DNA from: Pegea sp. RAD2-039
Lineage: Eukaryota; Chordata; Thaliacea; Salpida; Salpidae
DNA: 64,000 nt
NCBI GenBank assembly: GCA_034620365.1
Contig: JAQGEQ010000071.1
Coordinates: forward strand, 1,798,001 to 1,862,000
Direction of reading: 5' to 3'
Part shown: positions 49,540-61,944 of the stretch, piece after piece
Layout: each line of letters opens with the position of its first letter
Position numbering within the stretch: the first letter of the stretch is position 1
The notes under the pieces: generated by a model
Told to the model about the DNA's origin: nothing
What the model saw: only the letters and a program-made list of their open reading frames with translations
The model's database searches: none
Translations under genes and position numbers: made by a program

Positions 49540-51175
49540 AAAGTTGATGCAAGTGAAAAGAACATGAAAGATTTAGATACAGATTTGCTCTCACTAAATG
49601 GAAGATATTTTGGTCTTCACAATGTAAGAAAATCTTCACATGTTATTTTTATCATTTAAAAGTTGTACAAATTTATTTTTAACAGTTTGGAAACACTTGC
49701 TATTGTAACTCTGTGTTGCAAGCTCTCTTCTTCTGTCCACCATTTCGTGAAAAAGTCTTAAAATATCGAAATGAAAGACTGAAGCAAGGGAGTTCCAAGA
49801 AAGATACACTTTTAGGATGTCTTTGTGAGTTGTTCTACAATATCACAAGTCAAAAGAAAAAGAATGGCGTTTTATATCCAAAGAAATTCATTGCAAGATT
49901 ACGAAAAGAGTATGGTAAGTAGAAATTGAGGACAACCAAAAATGAATGAAGTATATTTGGTGTTTTCAGAGTCGTTTGACAACTACGCACAGCATGATGC
50001 ACATGAACTATTCAATCGTCTTCTTAACTCTATTCATCTGGTGCTTGTAGAAGAAAATAAAGAAGAGAAACGAAATCAGGAATTAAATTTGCAACAAACA
50101 GTAATTGTGAAAAAGCAGCGTGCCAGCATATTCAAGAGAAAAAAACACAAAAAGCAGATCACTAAGAACATAGCTATAGACTCGCAACAAGTAGGATACA
50201 GTTCTCTTTTTGCTAATTACTATTTGCTTTTTATTTTTATCCAGAAAAATGTGATCAATAAAGTTGATGATAAACAAGATGCAGTGGATAATGATGAAAT
50301 AAATGATACTTGGATTAATGAAATTTTTCAAGGAACCTTTTCTACCATCACCAGATGTTTGACTTGTGAGACGGTATTTGATTCGAAGCATTTTAGAATC
50401 TTCTAATTCGCAAAACTTGATAACAATCTAATAAGTTGTTTTTTAAAATTACTGAATAATTTTCAATAAAAGTTTCTTATTTTCAGGTAAAACATCGAGA
50501 TGAAGACTTTCTTGATCTTTCGATTGATATTGAACAAAATACTTCTATCACACATTGTTTGAGGTTTGTTGATGTTTCATTTAGTTTTTAGAAGCAACTA
50601 AAATGCTTTTTAGAGTTTTCAGTAACCAGCAAACTTTATGTGGTGAACACAAGTACTCATGTGATGTATGTAGAAGTAAACAAGAAGCTCAGATCGCGTA
50701 AGTTACCTCGCGCGATTTCTTTCATGATAAAGTAAACTTGTTTGTAGAATGAGGATAAAAAAATTGCCACAAATTTTGGCGCTACATTTGAAAAGATTCA
50801 AATACTGTGATACGTTGAACAAATACACTAAACTCTCATACCGAGTTGTGTTTCCTTTCGAACTACGATTGTTCAATACTACTGCTGACGCTGAGAACTC
50901 TGATCGTCTGTATGATCTCATTGCTGTTGTAGTCCACTGTGGATCGTAAGTTGATAAATAAGTGTCTTCTGCTACTCAGGTTTCATTTTGATGTTTGCAG
51001 AGGACCACATAGAGGTCATTATGTGTCTATAGTAAAAAGTCATGGTACTTGGTTACTGTTTGATGATGATAATGTAGAAACAGTCGAGCCAAGTGGTATG
51101 GAAGATTTCTTTGGTATCTCAGCTGATAAGAATTCCGAATCTGGCTATATACTATTCTATCAATGCAAAGAATAA
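49540..51175 (+). CDS. USP46: Ubiquitin carboxyl-terminal hydrolase 12/46 (5' end missing)
   Basis: Deubiquitinase of the USP12/USP46 pair, activated by the WD proteins WDR48 and WDR20; it acts on histones, receptors and signalling proteins. Exons: 49540-49623, 49686-49914, 49970-50190, 50245-50373, 50487-50563, 50614-50697, 50748-50945, 51001-51175. Catalytic Cys in FGNTCYCNS (codon at 49698), His in HRGHYVS (codon at 51017) and the FDDDNVE acidic site are intact. Two CxxC pairs (CLTC, CDVC) form the zinc finger. The end [11 protein letters not shown] matches the family. Most exons align throughout with USP46/USP12, apart from a lysine-rich insert around 50090-50190. The N-terminal exon with the start codon lies upstream and is not identified; many invertebrates have one gene for both vertebrate paralogues, so the symbol is provisional. 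It ends 581 bp from convergent VPS26C. Confidence 0.93.
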
Positions 51176-51755
51176 CATCATTCTTACCTTGCTTCTTATC
51201 TAATTGTTTTAAATGCTTTCTCAATATGTTTGTCTAATTTTGCTATTTTGCATCAGTATTATGTTTTGATTATTTGGAAAACTTCGCTTTCAGTATTTGT
51301 CAGTTTTAAATTGTGTACATTTCACTTTCTAGCCTCTATTTACCGTGATTGTGTTCATCTAAAATGTTCTTGAAATATTCATGTGATGTCATATACTGCA
51401 AGGATTCTATTAGATTCCATACAAGATAATGAATCAAAAGTGTGTTTATTGTGTAGTGGAGATACAATGCACACAGAAAGATATGAGTCGACTTATGTTT
51501 TTTCAGCTGCTCATTCTCAATTTAATTTGCTTGATAAATTGCTTTATAGGCTTTTAAATATCAATCTGGTCATTTTATCAAAGCAACTCATATTTATTGA
51601 GATTAAATCAAATGAAAAACGATTCTGAAATAAATCATTGCATTTGTAGATAGCAAGAATCACATGAAGGTGATGATTTTGCAGATAAATAATTTCATAA
51701 GTGAAAAGAAACTAGAGATGAGAATGTAGAAGAATTGTTTGTAAATTGAGTAATT

Positions 51756-53028
51756 TCAGAAACGAGTTAGACGAACAGGAAAGTTCTCAGTTATTACAAC
51801 ATCATTTGCAAAAGTTATTGCTACATTAACTTCAAACTCAATCTTAAAATTAATCGTTTCTAAAGTAGGACAAGAGAATAATCTCGGAAATATCATATAA
51901 ATTGGAATCGATATATCGTGTATGACGTCACCACATCCTATTTCAATGTTCTGAATTTCTGAACCTGCATCAAGAAACTTACACCTGAAGGTTGACAAGT
52001 TTCAACTTACTGTTTTTGGCATGATATTCAGAACTTCCTACAGTCTCTACTCGAATTAATTGAATTTCAATCGAACGAATCGACAACTCAGATTTTTCAA
52101 TGATAATTTCACCAGTAAATGGTTGCGTGATGCAACAAATACATGAATCCAAATTTCCTTTAACCGAGAAATCCGGGACCAGAGTTCCCTACAAACAAAT
52201 TCTTGATCCTATGAAGTTGATGACTATGAAGTTTATACCGATTTCAGATTCTCAATTGAATGTGGGCTAATATTAAATGTCATTGGTTTTTTGATTGCTG
52301 GATTTTTTTCATCCTTTTCTTCAATCAAAATTTCACAAGTTGTGCTTAAATCTTTATTGAGTAAAGGTCGCTTTACTAGGCATTTCAGCACATACTGCAG
52401 TAAAAATGAAAAAAAACGATAATTAAACAAACAATTTAGTATTTAAGTAACTGATACACCCAAAAGACTGCTATCTAACCTGAATCTGAATGTTCACTCC
52501 ATGATAGGTTTCATACAACTTATCTGAAGATTCTAAGGAAAGTTGAAATGGCAGTTCAGTTATACCTTCTTGAAATCTTGAAAAAGTTAAATAAAGAAAA
52601 TTGAAATTATTCAAAATAAATCATATAAGTATATAAATAAAAAAAAACTTTAAATTAAAAGTTTACTGAAAAAAGTGATTTACTTTCCAGCTTTTAGCAA
52701 GTCATCTGTTAAGAAGATGATAGGAACAGGTTTAGTGTTACTATACATTGCTTCGATTCGACCAACATTTTTAGAGCTAAGTGTTAAGATTGCATTTCCT
52801 TCTAATGTTAATGTAACCCCCAGATGACTAAGAACTGATTTTGAATCTATTAAAATAGTTCCCTTGATAACATCCTATAAAATAAAATTATTGTTAGAAT
52901 TTATTAAACTAAAAATAAATGTATATATGTTTATTGAAAATAAAATTTTATTATTATTTCAAATTATTCCTTACTTCTTGGTGGTAGACTTTAACAGAGC
53001 TCTCAAGTTTGATCTCCACAGATGCCAT
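51756..53028 (-). CDS. VPS26C: VPS26C (DSCR3), commander/retriever subunit
   Basis: Arrestin-fold subunit of the Retriever complex, which with SNX17 and the CCC complex recycles membrane proteins from endosomes. Exons in transcript order: 53028-52975, 52874-52684, 52576-52480, 52394-52239, 52188-52011, 51964-51756, in phase, giving 294 residues against about 297 in human. Family stretches are SVKVYH near the N-terminus, ELPFQLSL, YETYHGVNIQIQYVLKC, CITQPFTGEI, SIEIQLIRVET, SEIQNIEIGCGDV, FPRLFSCPTLET and the C-terminal FEVNVAI...ITENFPVRLTR. These, particularly the last, distinguish VPS26C from the retromer proteins VPS26A/B. The acceptor of the last exon is set by homology at GATGCAG; a nearer acceptor would break frame. 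Confidence 0.94.
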
Positions 53029-56000
53029 CTAATATAATCAAATATTTCAAACAACAATTTTATATTTCAACTGATAAAAGAATTAAACAAATTTATAAAA
53101 ATCAGAACAACAAATTATCGAGCCCTATAAATTATAGAGAAAGATGTATCAAATAAATTCTATTTTATTTTCACCAGAAATTACCAGAAAGACTAACTTC
53201 TTTTAATTTTGAGATAATCATATTAGGTTATTTAAATTTTATCAGTGTGTAATGAAAAACGCTAAATATAGTTTCTATGATTCACGAGTAAATTGTAAAC
53301 GTTTAAAAGAAGTTTACTTAACAAATTTTAGTTTAAAATTAATCCAATTCCAGTAAAAAATAAAAGTTTATGTTTTGGTTTTAGTTTTAGTTTTAGTGAT
53401 ACATAACAAAAACCATAAAAGACAAAAATGTCCTTTACAATATTTGGTAAAAACACATTATGTCAATAAATTAAATACAACCTAAAACAAATTTCATCTA
53501 GAAATAATATTATATATATTTTAAGATAAAAATAACAATCAGAACTTTCTTCATATGATGCCTGTACTTAATCTATGTTCTGATATACATATCTTCAATC
53601 TTATAACTGTTATAAATTAAGTAATTTTGGTATTAAACAGACATAAGGTTGTGTTAGTACTTTTAGATAAGAAATTTTGATTATTTTGAATGTATCACTA
53701 AAAAGAATGAAATATATTTTTTGTATTTTAGATGTTAATAAAACATTTTAGAGAGATTGTTTGCTGTAGTTGTTTGATACACTTTCTATTGATTGAAATA
53801 AACTTGATAAGAACCGAAAATATCTATCCATTGCAACTACAAACATTTTTTGAAAAACGAGAAATAATAAAATTTTTCAAACTTTGGCGTTTAAATGGCA
53901 AATAATTACAACTATAACAAAAAGAAAGTTTTACAATAGAAGTTTATTCTCGATATTTTTGCTAAACTAAACTGTTTTAGAATTAAAAGTTTCATCGTCA
54001 TCTTTTGCCTTAAAAAAATTCTCTTAAAAAGTACGATTTATTTACCTTAACAGATTCCTTCGTGATAAATTTTTCAGCGCATCATTTTTTAACTATCACA
54101 AAAACTATCCTCATTAAAGCTGTAGATAAGCTTTATAGTTTCAAAATAAATTTGATCGGTGAATTTTAATTCTAAATGTAATCTTTGTGTTAATTCATTA
54201 TTGATAATTGTGTTATTTCTTTGTGAATATTAGTTGTAATCTATTATTTTTAGATGGGCTTGAATATACTTTACAGCTTTATGTTTCGGGCTTTATTAAT
54301 TTAAAAATTAACTTAATTTCGCCAAAAAACATCCCAAGGATTTGCTTTCATTCACAAATTGATTAATATACATGCTGTAGACTTTTATACGTATTTTACT
54401 TACACTTTTGTAAAATGTTTTAGGTTAATCATCTAGAAAAAAAAAACTTTTAATCAAGTTTGCTGTCAAAGTTTTGTATATTATTTTTAATTTCAACTGT
54501 TATTTTTATGAAATAGTTCATTTTCTTATCTTCTTTTGTGATTTTGTAATTGTAATAGCAGAATATCGTAATTTAATGTTCAAGCCATAATATCCACTTG
54601 TTCAGAAAAACCATTTTTGTCTTTAGTTTGTATGAGTTTTTATATTCATCTCACAGCTAGCTCTCTGTACTTAACGATTCTTTTCATAGTTTTTATTGGC
54701 TACCTGTGTAGCTGTTTAAAGTAGAATAATTTTCAGTTCTTTTTAACCAGAGTTTAAGACGCATGCAGAGTTATAGATTGGTGTTAATATATGTTTTTTA
54801 TTTATTTTATATAGTATATCAATCGACTGTTTTAATTGTTTCATAGTTGAAATAGCTTACTTTTTTCATTTGCTAGCTCAGTAGATATAGAATTTACACT
54901 TTTAATAAAAATCTACTTTTAGATGCCTAAAAGTAATTTTAAAATATTTTGAAAGTTTTTTGATTGATATATATTTGAGTTTGGTATTGTGTAATATTCA
55001 GTATTCATTGTCATTTATTCTTACTATTGTTACCTTGTACATTTTATTTAATACACATTTTTGAATTATTTCTGGTATTTTTTTCTGATTTTAATTATAT
55101 TTTTATTTAATCATTTAACAGGTTTTAGCTTTTTAAGGTATTGGTTTTTGAAAGCTTGGTATTTATGTATAATCTGTTGTTGCATGCATTACAACCTTTC
55201 ACTAATTTTTAAATGTTGGAATAATTATGTTGGAATAGCTTAAACATTTTTCTCTTTTAGTAATGTTCATCTATTTACTGCTTCTATTTCTAATTTAGTT
55301 GTAGCTTTTAATGAAATTGTTTCTTAGAGTTTGTTTTGGCCTAAAAGAATGATTTTTTTAAATTAGTATTTTATATTTTGGTTATAACTATAATATTAAT
55401 GATTATTTATATTGTTTTAGATATTATACATAATAAATTGTTTTGAAATATTATGAAGTCAAAGTAATATTAAAAAAATAAGATTTATTCATTCTGATTT
55501 TTATATATAGGTAATTCATTATTTAATATAAACAAAATATGTTTAAAATTGTTGTTTAAAAGCTATGTTTCTATTTAAGTTATTTTGTTTAAAAGGCATA
55601 GCTTTGTTGCTGTAATACTATAAACATAATGTAAATAAATGAATCAAATGAGTTCAAATTTAAGTTACTAAATATATTTTATTTATTTTGAAAGATTATA
55701 TAAAATCATAATTTTATTGAAATAGTTGATTTAGTTTTGCTCATATCTATATGAAACAAATGTTTTGGCTAAACTATTTTCTTAGGTTGAATTGTTATAA
55801 AATTATTGGTAACAATTTAATTTAAATTGCTTTGATTATAAAATCTTTAATGCCTAAAATTGTATAAAACTAAAGAACAAAAGTAATTGCCTAAAAATGT
55901 TTTCAATTTGTACCATGCTAATTGTTTTTTTATTAATTGCATTGTACTTTTTTAGTAATATAATATAAATAAAACCTTACATTTATAGTTTATATTTAAT

Positions 56001-56057
56001 AATTTTTTTCTCAAATTTAAGATATTTTAACTTGTTATAAGTATATATTTGTTGACA
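53029..56057. other. Divergent AT-rich region between VPS26C and RTF1
   Basis: About 3 kb that should include both promoters. Very AT-rich with no supported coding or RNA feature. The frame at 55061-55243 is a translation of T-rich DNA. Confidence 0.45.
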
Positions 56058-59000
56058 ATGTTCAAAAAACGAAAAAATAGAGTAGTGTCTGATTCTGATG
56101 ATAGCAAATCTGAGAACTCTGATGTAAGTGAAATTATTTCAAGACTTTTTTTAGATTGTTTGTATTTTTAATATTTCAAGTACTTTAGTATTTTATAAGT
56201 AGTTTAATTGCATTGATTTTAAGTTTATTTAATCCAAGAAAAATTATATTTTTGATTAATTAAAAAGTGAATTAAGTTAATTATGGTTTTTGGAAGAACT
56301 TTAACATTGAGTTTATCTTAACTAAAAGGTTAAATGTGTTTTGTTGTTTATTGATGAGCTGTGAAATTTGTCTAAATGTTCAAACCACTAATTGAATTAT
56401 ATGTTAGCTATGCAATCATTCAACATTTCGTTCTGATAAAACCTAAACTAATTAATAAGATAAGTTTTTAGTGCAAATTTATTGTGATGTAAACTCTAGC
56501 CTAAGTCTCACATGTATCTTGTTGATTCAGGTCGAAGAGGTTCCCACTCATAAAAGAATGAAACTGAGCGGAACTCCGGCGAAACCTTCTACAACTGCTC
56601 AGAACACTTCAGATTCTGATACATCAGATGATGATGTAGAAGTAAGTAATTAAAATGTAACATTCTTCAATTATAACTTGATGTGACTTAGTGGACTATG
56701 GGAAAGCGACAGAAGAAGAAGGTGAAAAAACCGAAGTCGAAGAGTTTGAAAGGAGCTTCGAGCAAAGATAAAGTAATCAGTAGTTTTTCATCTGAAGATG
56801 AAACAGAAGCTCGTCACAAGTCCAAATCTAATCGCTCACCTGAAGAAGGTTTCATTCTCTATTCAAATTTCTTAATAAATTCAATGAAATTTTTTAGGAG
56901 AGTTGTCTTCAAGCAGTGACTCCGCAAAAAACGAAGCTTCTGGATCAGATGAAGACTCTGAGTTTGATGAAGAAGAGCTTCGCAAAGAATTTGATGACGG
57001 ATACGATGCGGAGTTAGTTGGTGATGATGAAGATCGACAACGTCTTCAAAACATGACAGAAAAAGAGCGTGAACAGGAATTGTACAATCGATTAGAAAAG
57101 CGAGAAGCACTGGAGAAGAGGTAAGAAGATCAACTTCCTTGATCTGATCTTAAGTTGATTGTGAAACAGATTTGAAATTGAGAAGAAACTTCGTCTGGCT
57201 AAGATCAAAGTTCGAGAAGAGAAGTATCAAAAGAAGAAGCTAAACAGGTTTGATCCACTCCGATTTCGCTGTTGGTTTCAAACTGAGATGTAAACGAGCA
57301 GAAAGTCTTTGTCATCTCCACTATCTGGCAAAGCCACTTCTCGAAACGAGCGACGACGGAAGATGGAAGAGAAGAAAGGAAATAAAACGCTGGAAGATTT
57401 CAAGGCAGAGCGTGAACGCAAGAAGAATCGCGCTGGTTGGTCAACACCACGTGTCACGTGACCAGTTGCTGACACATTGTTTGCAGCTGAGATCAATAAG
57501 AAACAAATCCTGAAAACTTGTGATGTTTATACGGATGATGAGAATGATGAAGAAGATGAAGATGACAAAGGTACTTCCCTCTTCTTCTTGTCGTCGCTTC
57601 TTTATCGACTTTCACTTTCAGCAGTTTTAATTTCAAAGAATCGTAAAGCTGGAAGAGTTTCAGATAGCGACTCCTCGGACTCGTGTTCAGGAAATTCAGT
57701 CCAATCCACTTCATCACCATCATCCAGGTTCCATCCGCTCCTCATCACTTTCCTCATCAACTGACTTTTCTTCAACTAGTACTGATGCCAAGAACTTGGT
57801 GGTCGAAACCAAGGAGCAGTTAAACAAAGTGCGTTTGTCGAGAGATGAACTGGGCAAGTGGGTCCACTTTCCCGCCTTCAAGACCCTTGTCGTCGGTTCG
57901 TTCGTCCGGGTTGGAATCGGTAACTACGAAAGCAAACCAGTCTACCGGGTAAGTTGCTGGTCGGTTGGTTACTACATCTGCTTTCATGACCAACTTGTAG
58001 GTGGGAGAAGTGGTTGATGTATGTGAGACAAAGAAGGTTTACAACATCAACAGAGTGAAGACCAACATCGGGCTTCGTCTCAAGCATGGTCGACAGGAGA
58101 GGGTGTTCCGTATCGAGTTTGTGTCCAACAACGGTTTTACTGATTCAGAATTTCGCAAATGGAAGGCTGCCGTAAGTTTCATCTACTCATAAACACTAAT
58201 TGCTGATGGCTGTCGACGTAGGTGGGTGCTGCTGGCTTGTCGTTGCCTCTTATGGAAAGTGTGAAAAAGAAGCGAAACTACATCGAGAAGCATCGGGTTC
58301 AAAAAATCGATGACAACGTTATTGATCACGTGACTATTTTGTTCTAAATTCTTGAAGCTGATTGGTTAAGCTAGAAATTGGTTGCAGATGGTGAAGCAGA
58401 ACAGCAGATTTCGTGAGAATCCCTACAACTACGCAATGAGAAAGATGAAATTGTTGAAGGATAAAACGATCGCCGAAACATCGAATGATACGGCAACAGC
58501 TAAGCAAGTCACTGATGAACTCGCCAAACTGGAACAGCGCGCTGAAATACTGGACAAGAAGCGGCAGCAAAACATCGCCGGCATCACGTGATAATAGCTA
58601 TTTACATCATCATGAGCTGACTTCATTTCTTCATCAGCTACATCAATGAACGAATCAAAAACGATAATTTGAAGAAAGAGAAAGCTTGTTTGGATGAATT
58701 CCGACTTCGACAACAAACTGTTTCTGACCCTTTCACGAGGCGTCGTTGTCAACCAGTCCTCGTTACTAATGTATATCAAATCTTCTTCAGACTTTTTTTA
58801 TCTTGTTGTTGATGCAGACGATTGATGGATCCCAAGTAGAGCGATTGCTGAAAGTGATGGAGAAGAGGTATGGAGATGGGGTAAGTTGTTGTCATCTTGT
58901 GATTCCATTCATAAAACCGTCCTCGTTTGATAGGAAACTAAATTAAGTGGAGATAAAAGCGAAGAAAATGGAAATAAAACTTCAGATAAAAGTCAGAAAG

Positions 59001-59237
59001 AAAAAGAAAAAGCCAAAGATTTATTTGAAGCTCATGACTTCGATATCAAACTTGATTTGAAGGTTCCCACTTCAGCTGGTCAGTTCAACTCATCACAACT
59101 CCTCAAGTTGATCATGATCTTTTTCAGAACCTTCTCTTCAAGCTGCAAAAGCATCTCTTCCTCCTTCAACATCAGAATCTACATCTAGGAGGTCATTGAA
59201 TCTAAGTGATTACAAGAAACGACGGGGTTTAATCTGA
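56058..59237 (+). CDS. RTF1: RTF1, Paf1/RNA polymerase II complex component
   Basis: Chromatin-associated elongation factor; its Plus3 domain binds phosphorylated SPT5 and single-stranded DNA, and its histone modification region stimulates H2B ubiquitylation. Exons: 56058-56123, 56531-56641, 56692-56848, 56898-57120, 57170-57247, 57302-57435, 57487-57570, 57622-57727, 57780-57948, 58001-58171, 58222-58329, 58388-58587, 58638-58770, 58818-58880, 58934-59078, 59128-59237, in phase, about 685 residues (human 710). The acidic-serine N-terminus and charged helix ([13 protein letters not shown]) cover the histone modification region. Plus3 runs from about [18 protein letters not shown] through [11 protein letters not shown] and VYRVGEVVD to FTDSEF. 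A coiled C-terminal part ends [14 protein letters not shown]. Almost all introns are about 50 bp, except the first. The 57727/57780 junction is the least certain. Confidence 0.94.
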
Positions 59238-60125
59238 TGTCATATTGTTGGATCGTTTTGACGATATTTTTGTACCAATAATCTTTTTTGTTTCTTGCAA
59301 ATAATTTTGTGTTCGCTTTTTACCGATCAGGTGAACTACTTGCAACTTTTCGGTCTGTTGCTACAAAAAAATGAAAATGTAAAACTTTTTAAAGAAACAA
59401 AGTCGGTGCTTTACCTTTATATAAATTCGTATACTGACTTGAAGTAAATTTTTAGCAACAAATGGTTTTACCTAGTTTTATTATTTTTATTTAAGAAATT
59501 GAATAAGAATTATTAAAATTTATTTGATCAAATAAAACAAAGCTTTTAAAAAATGTAAAATTAGATTCCACAGAAGTTCAAGTTGAAACGTTTAAAGTTG
59601 AGTAATAGAACTCTTTTATTTTATGTTTTTTTAGTGAAAGTATTTCTTAGAAATGATGTATAAACTGAAAGTAATATAATTTGATTATGCAAATTTCAGT
59701 TTCAAACTTTTAAACTGTCAGTTAAACAACAAGTTTCAGAAGCACTTGCCTACATGTGATTCTTATCTACGAAATAGCTATTGTAAATTGCGCAACAAAA
59801 TTTGCTTCGATGAAGTTGGCGCAATAAATGCCTCTTCTGATTTCATCTCGCTTGTAGTGATGTGAGCGAGAAAATTAATTAAATATTTGATAACAACCAA
59901 ATGAAGTAATTGGTTTCTTAAATGGTTCTGCTTTTAAATATAAGATCCTCGTCCAATTTCAATTCAAACCTGTTATTCGACATCGGCAAACCTCATGTCG
60001 GCTGAATTGATCAAATTCAAATGTAAAATGTACTGTGTGTTCTATGAATATATTAGGAGATTTATAATTTAAAAATATTGATTGCAATAATAAATATTTA
60101 ACATTTGTAGGAAAATTGTTTAACT
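59238..60125. other. RTF1 3' flank
   Basis: RTF1 3' UTR and AT-rich flank before the LINE fragment. Nothing else recognised. Confidence 0.45.
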
Positions 60126-60129
60126 TGGA

Positions 60130-61730
60130 TAGCGACAATCCTAATTAAGCCATTTTAAGTCATGACTTTGTAAGCTTCCTCGATGCCAATAGAATCTCTC
60201 AAATGGTTACTTTTCCAACCCAAGTTAGTGGTAATACTTTGGATCTTCTAATCACATCAAAACCTGGGAACATTATTTATATTTATCAAAAAGAACCTTT
60301 TGCTCCGACATGCGATCACAACATGATTAAATTCAAACTTCATCAGAATCTTTCTTTATTATAATGATATTAATAAGTTTCTATTAAGTATGAACTGGAT
60401 TTATATTTTCAACTCTACTTATGACGTCAATATTATTTACTCACGATTAACTAATTTTACTGAAGAGAGGCTTGAGGAATTAGTAACTTTTTATAGAATC
60501 AACAAAAAGTCACATTTGCTCAAATATTTCAAGAATCTACAACATTTAAAAAACTTCTTATATCATCAGGACCCTTCCATCAAATCTTTACAAATTGCTT
60601 TGTATGGCTTACACGAAATCGATATTTATTATTACTTCTATTTACGAAAAGGGTCCTTGAAAAACTGCACATAACGACAAACTAGTTTCAGTTATCTGTA
60701 AACTTTCACGATCATATGGCTAGTTATTTAATGGAGCACCATCTAGTATCTGATGTCCAGCATGTCCTTGTGAAACAGAAATCTTCCTTAAGTCAAAATC
60801 TTACTTTTCTTAATGAGCTTAAAACATAACAAATTAATTCTTATTTTACAACAATTAAAAGTCAACAGCTTTATTTTAAAGTGGATTGAAGATTGCTTAC
60901 AAGGTAGAATTCAACAAATTCTTGATAAAAGATATTTATATACTCCTAGTCAAGACACGAGTGGTGTTCCTCAAGTTTCCGTTCTGGGTCCCCTTCTCTT
61001 TTTACTCTTCTTTTTGACCAAATCAAAAAACTTGTAGCAGTAGATGATTTTAATGTGTCTGTGCATGCAGATGACATTAAGCTATTATCTTGCAATTCTT
61101 TACAGCTTCAAACAGCTCTACACGTTGTAGAAAACTGGTCTGTGAACTGGCAGCTCAGAATCCAGCCCACTAAGTCTGAACTTACAACTTTCTCTCGTAA
61201 ACCAGCTGCATATTTGTATAGGGACCATTTACGCGATTTAGTATGCAGGAAACTTAATATCAAATACGATAGCTATTGTCTTAGCTTCTTAAATTAAAAT
61301 AGATTGGAAATTTGGCAAACTATACCAACTCAGACGACCCACAATGCATCTTCATAAGTTCATATCGCCTGGTACTTTAATTAAGGGAAGTTTTATTTTT
61401 ATACTTCAAGATTAATACTTATAAGCAACAGTCATCTGACATTGTCATGTCAGAGTCTCTTGTGTTGTCTAATCTGAAGTTGGACCGTTTTAGATAGGCC
61501 ACAGTTGTTATTTCTAAGCTGCTATTCTATTTATTTTTTATATAATTTACATTTTATGTAATTATGCAATGTTATATTGTATAGGGACTCTTGAAATGCC
61601 ATGTGTTGCATCTATATTTTTTTCTTAATCATATACAATGATTATATTATTTGCTAGATTTGTTTTAGCGAGAGGTGTTCTTAACAGGCACTCTTCTTCG
61701 CGTTTATTGTAATGAATAAATATAAAATCC
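60130..61730 (+). mobile_element. Non-LTR retrotransposon (LINE) fragment: end of endonuclease, RT, 3' tail
   Basis: Longer relative of the 11.7 kb copy. About 60180-60360 gives a decayed endonuclease C-terminus (SGNTLDLL, then DHNMIKF). RT pieces follow: a degenerate HVLVKQ segment near 60765, LKWIEDCLQGRIQQ near 60880, SGVPQVSVLGPLLF near 60960, and HADDIKLLSCN at about 61065, where the catalytic YADD has become HADD. NWQLRIQPTKSEL follows near 61150. Several frame shifts and stops separate the pieces, so it is dead. The 3' tail (about 61560-61730) aligns with that of the first copy and ends in AATAAA-like repeats. Confidence 0.87.
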
Positions 61731-61944
61731 AATATTTGTTTATTCTAGATATTAAGTCGACTCAATAAATTCATTTGTGTTGATAAGGGGCCTGCTTTGG
61801 CCGGGAACAGCAATACGTGATGTGTTTTGAGTGATAGAATTAAAAATGAAGCAATGCATAGTGAAATGCAGAGGAACTAAACAAGCAAGACACAGTGAAG
61901 TGGAATAGGGTTTCTTTCTTTAAAGCTGATTTTTTTATCTCCTC

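Noticed and set aside
51383..51628. 81-residue plus-strand frame after the USP gene
   Set aside because: Lies in the USP 3' flank, with no family similarity and composition like the surrounding DNA.
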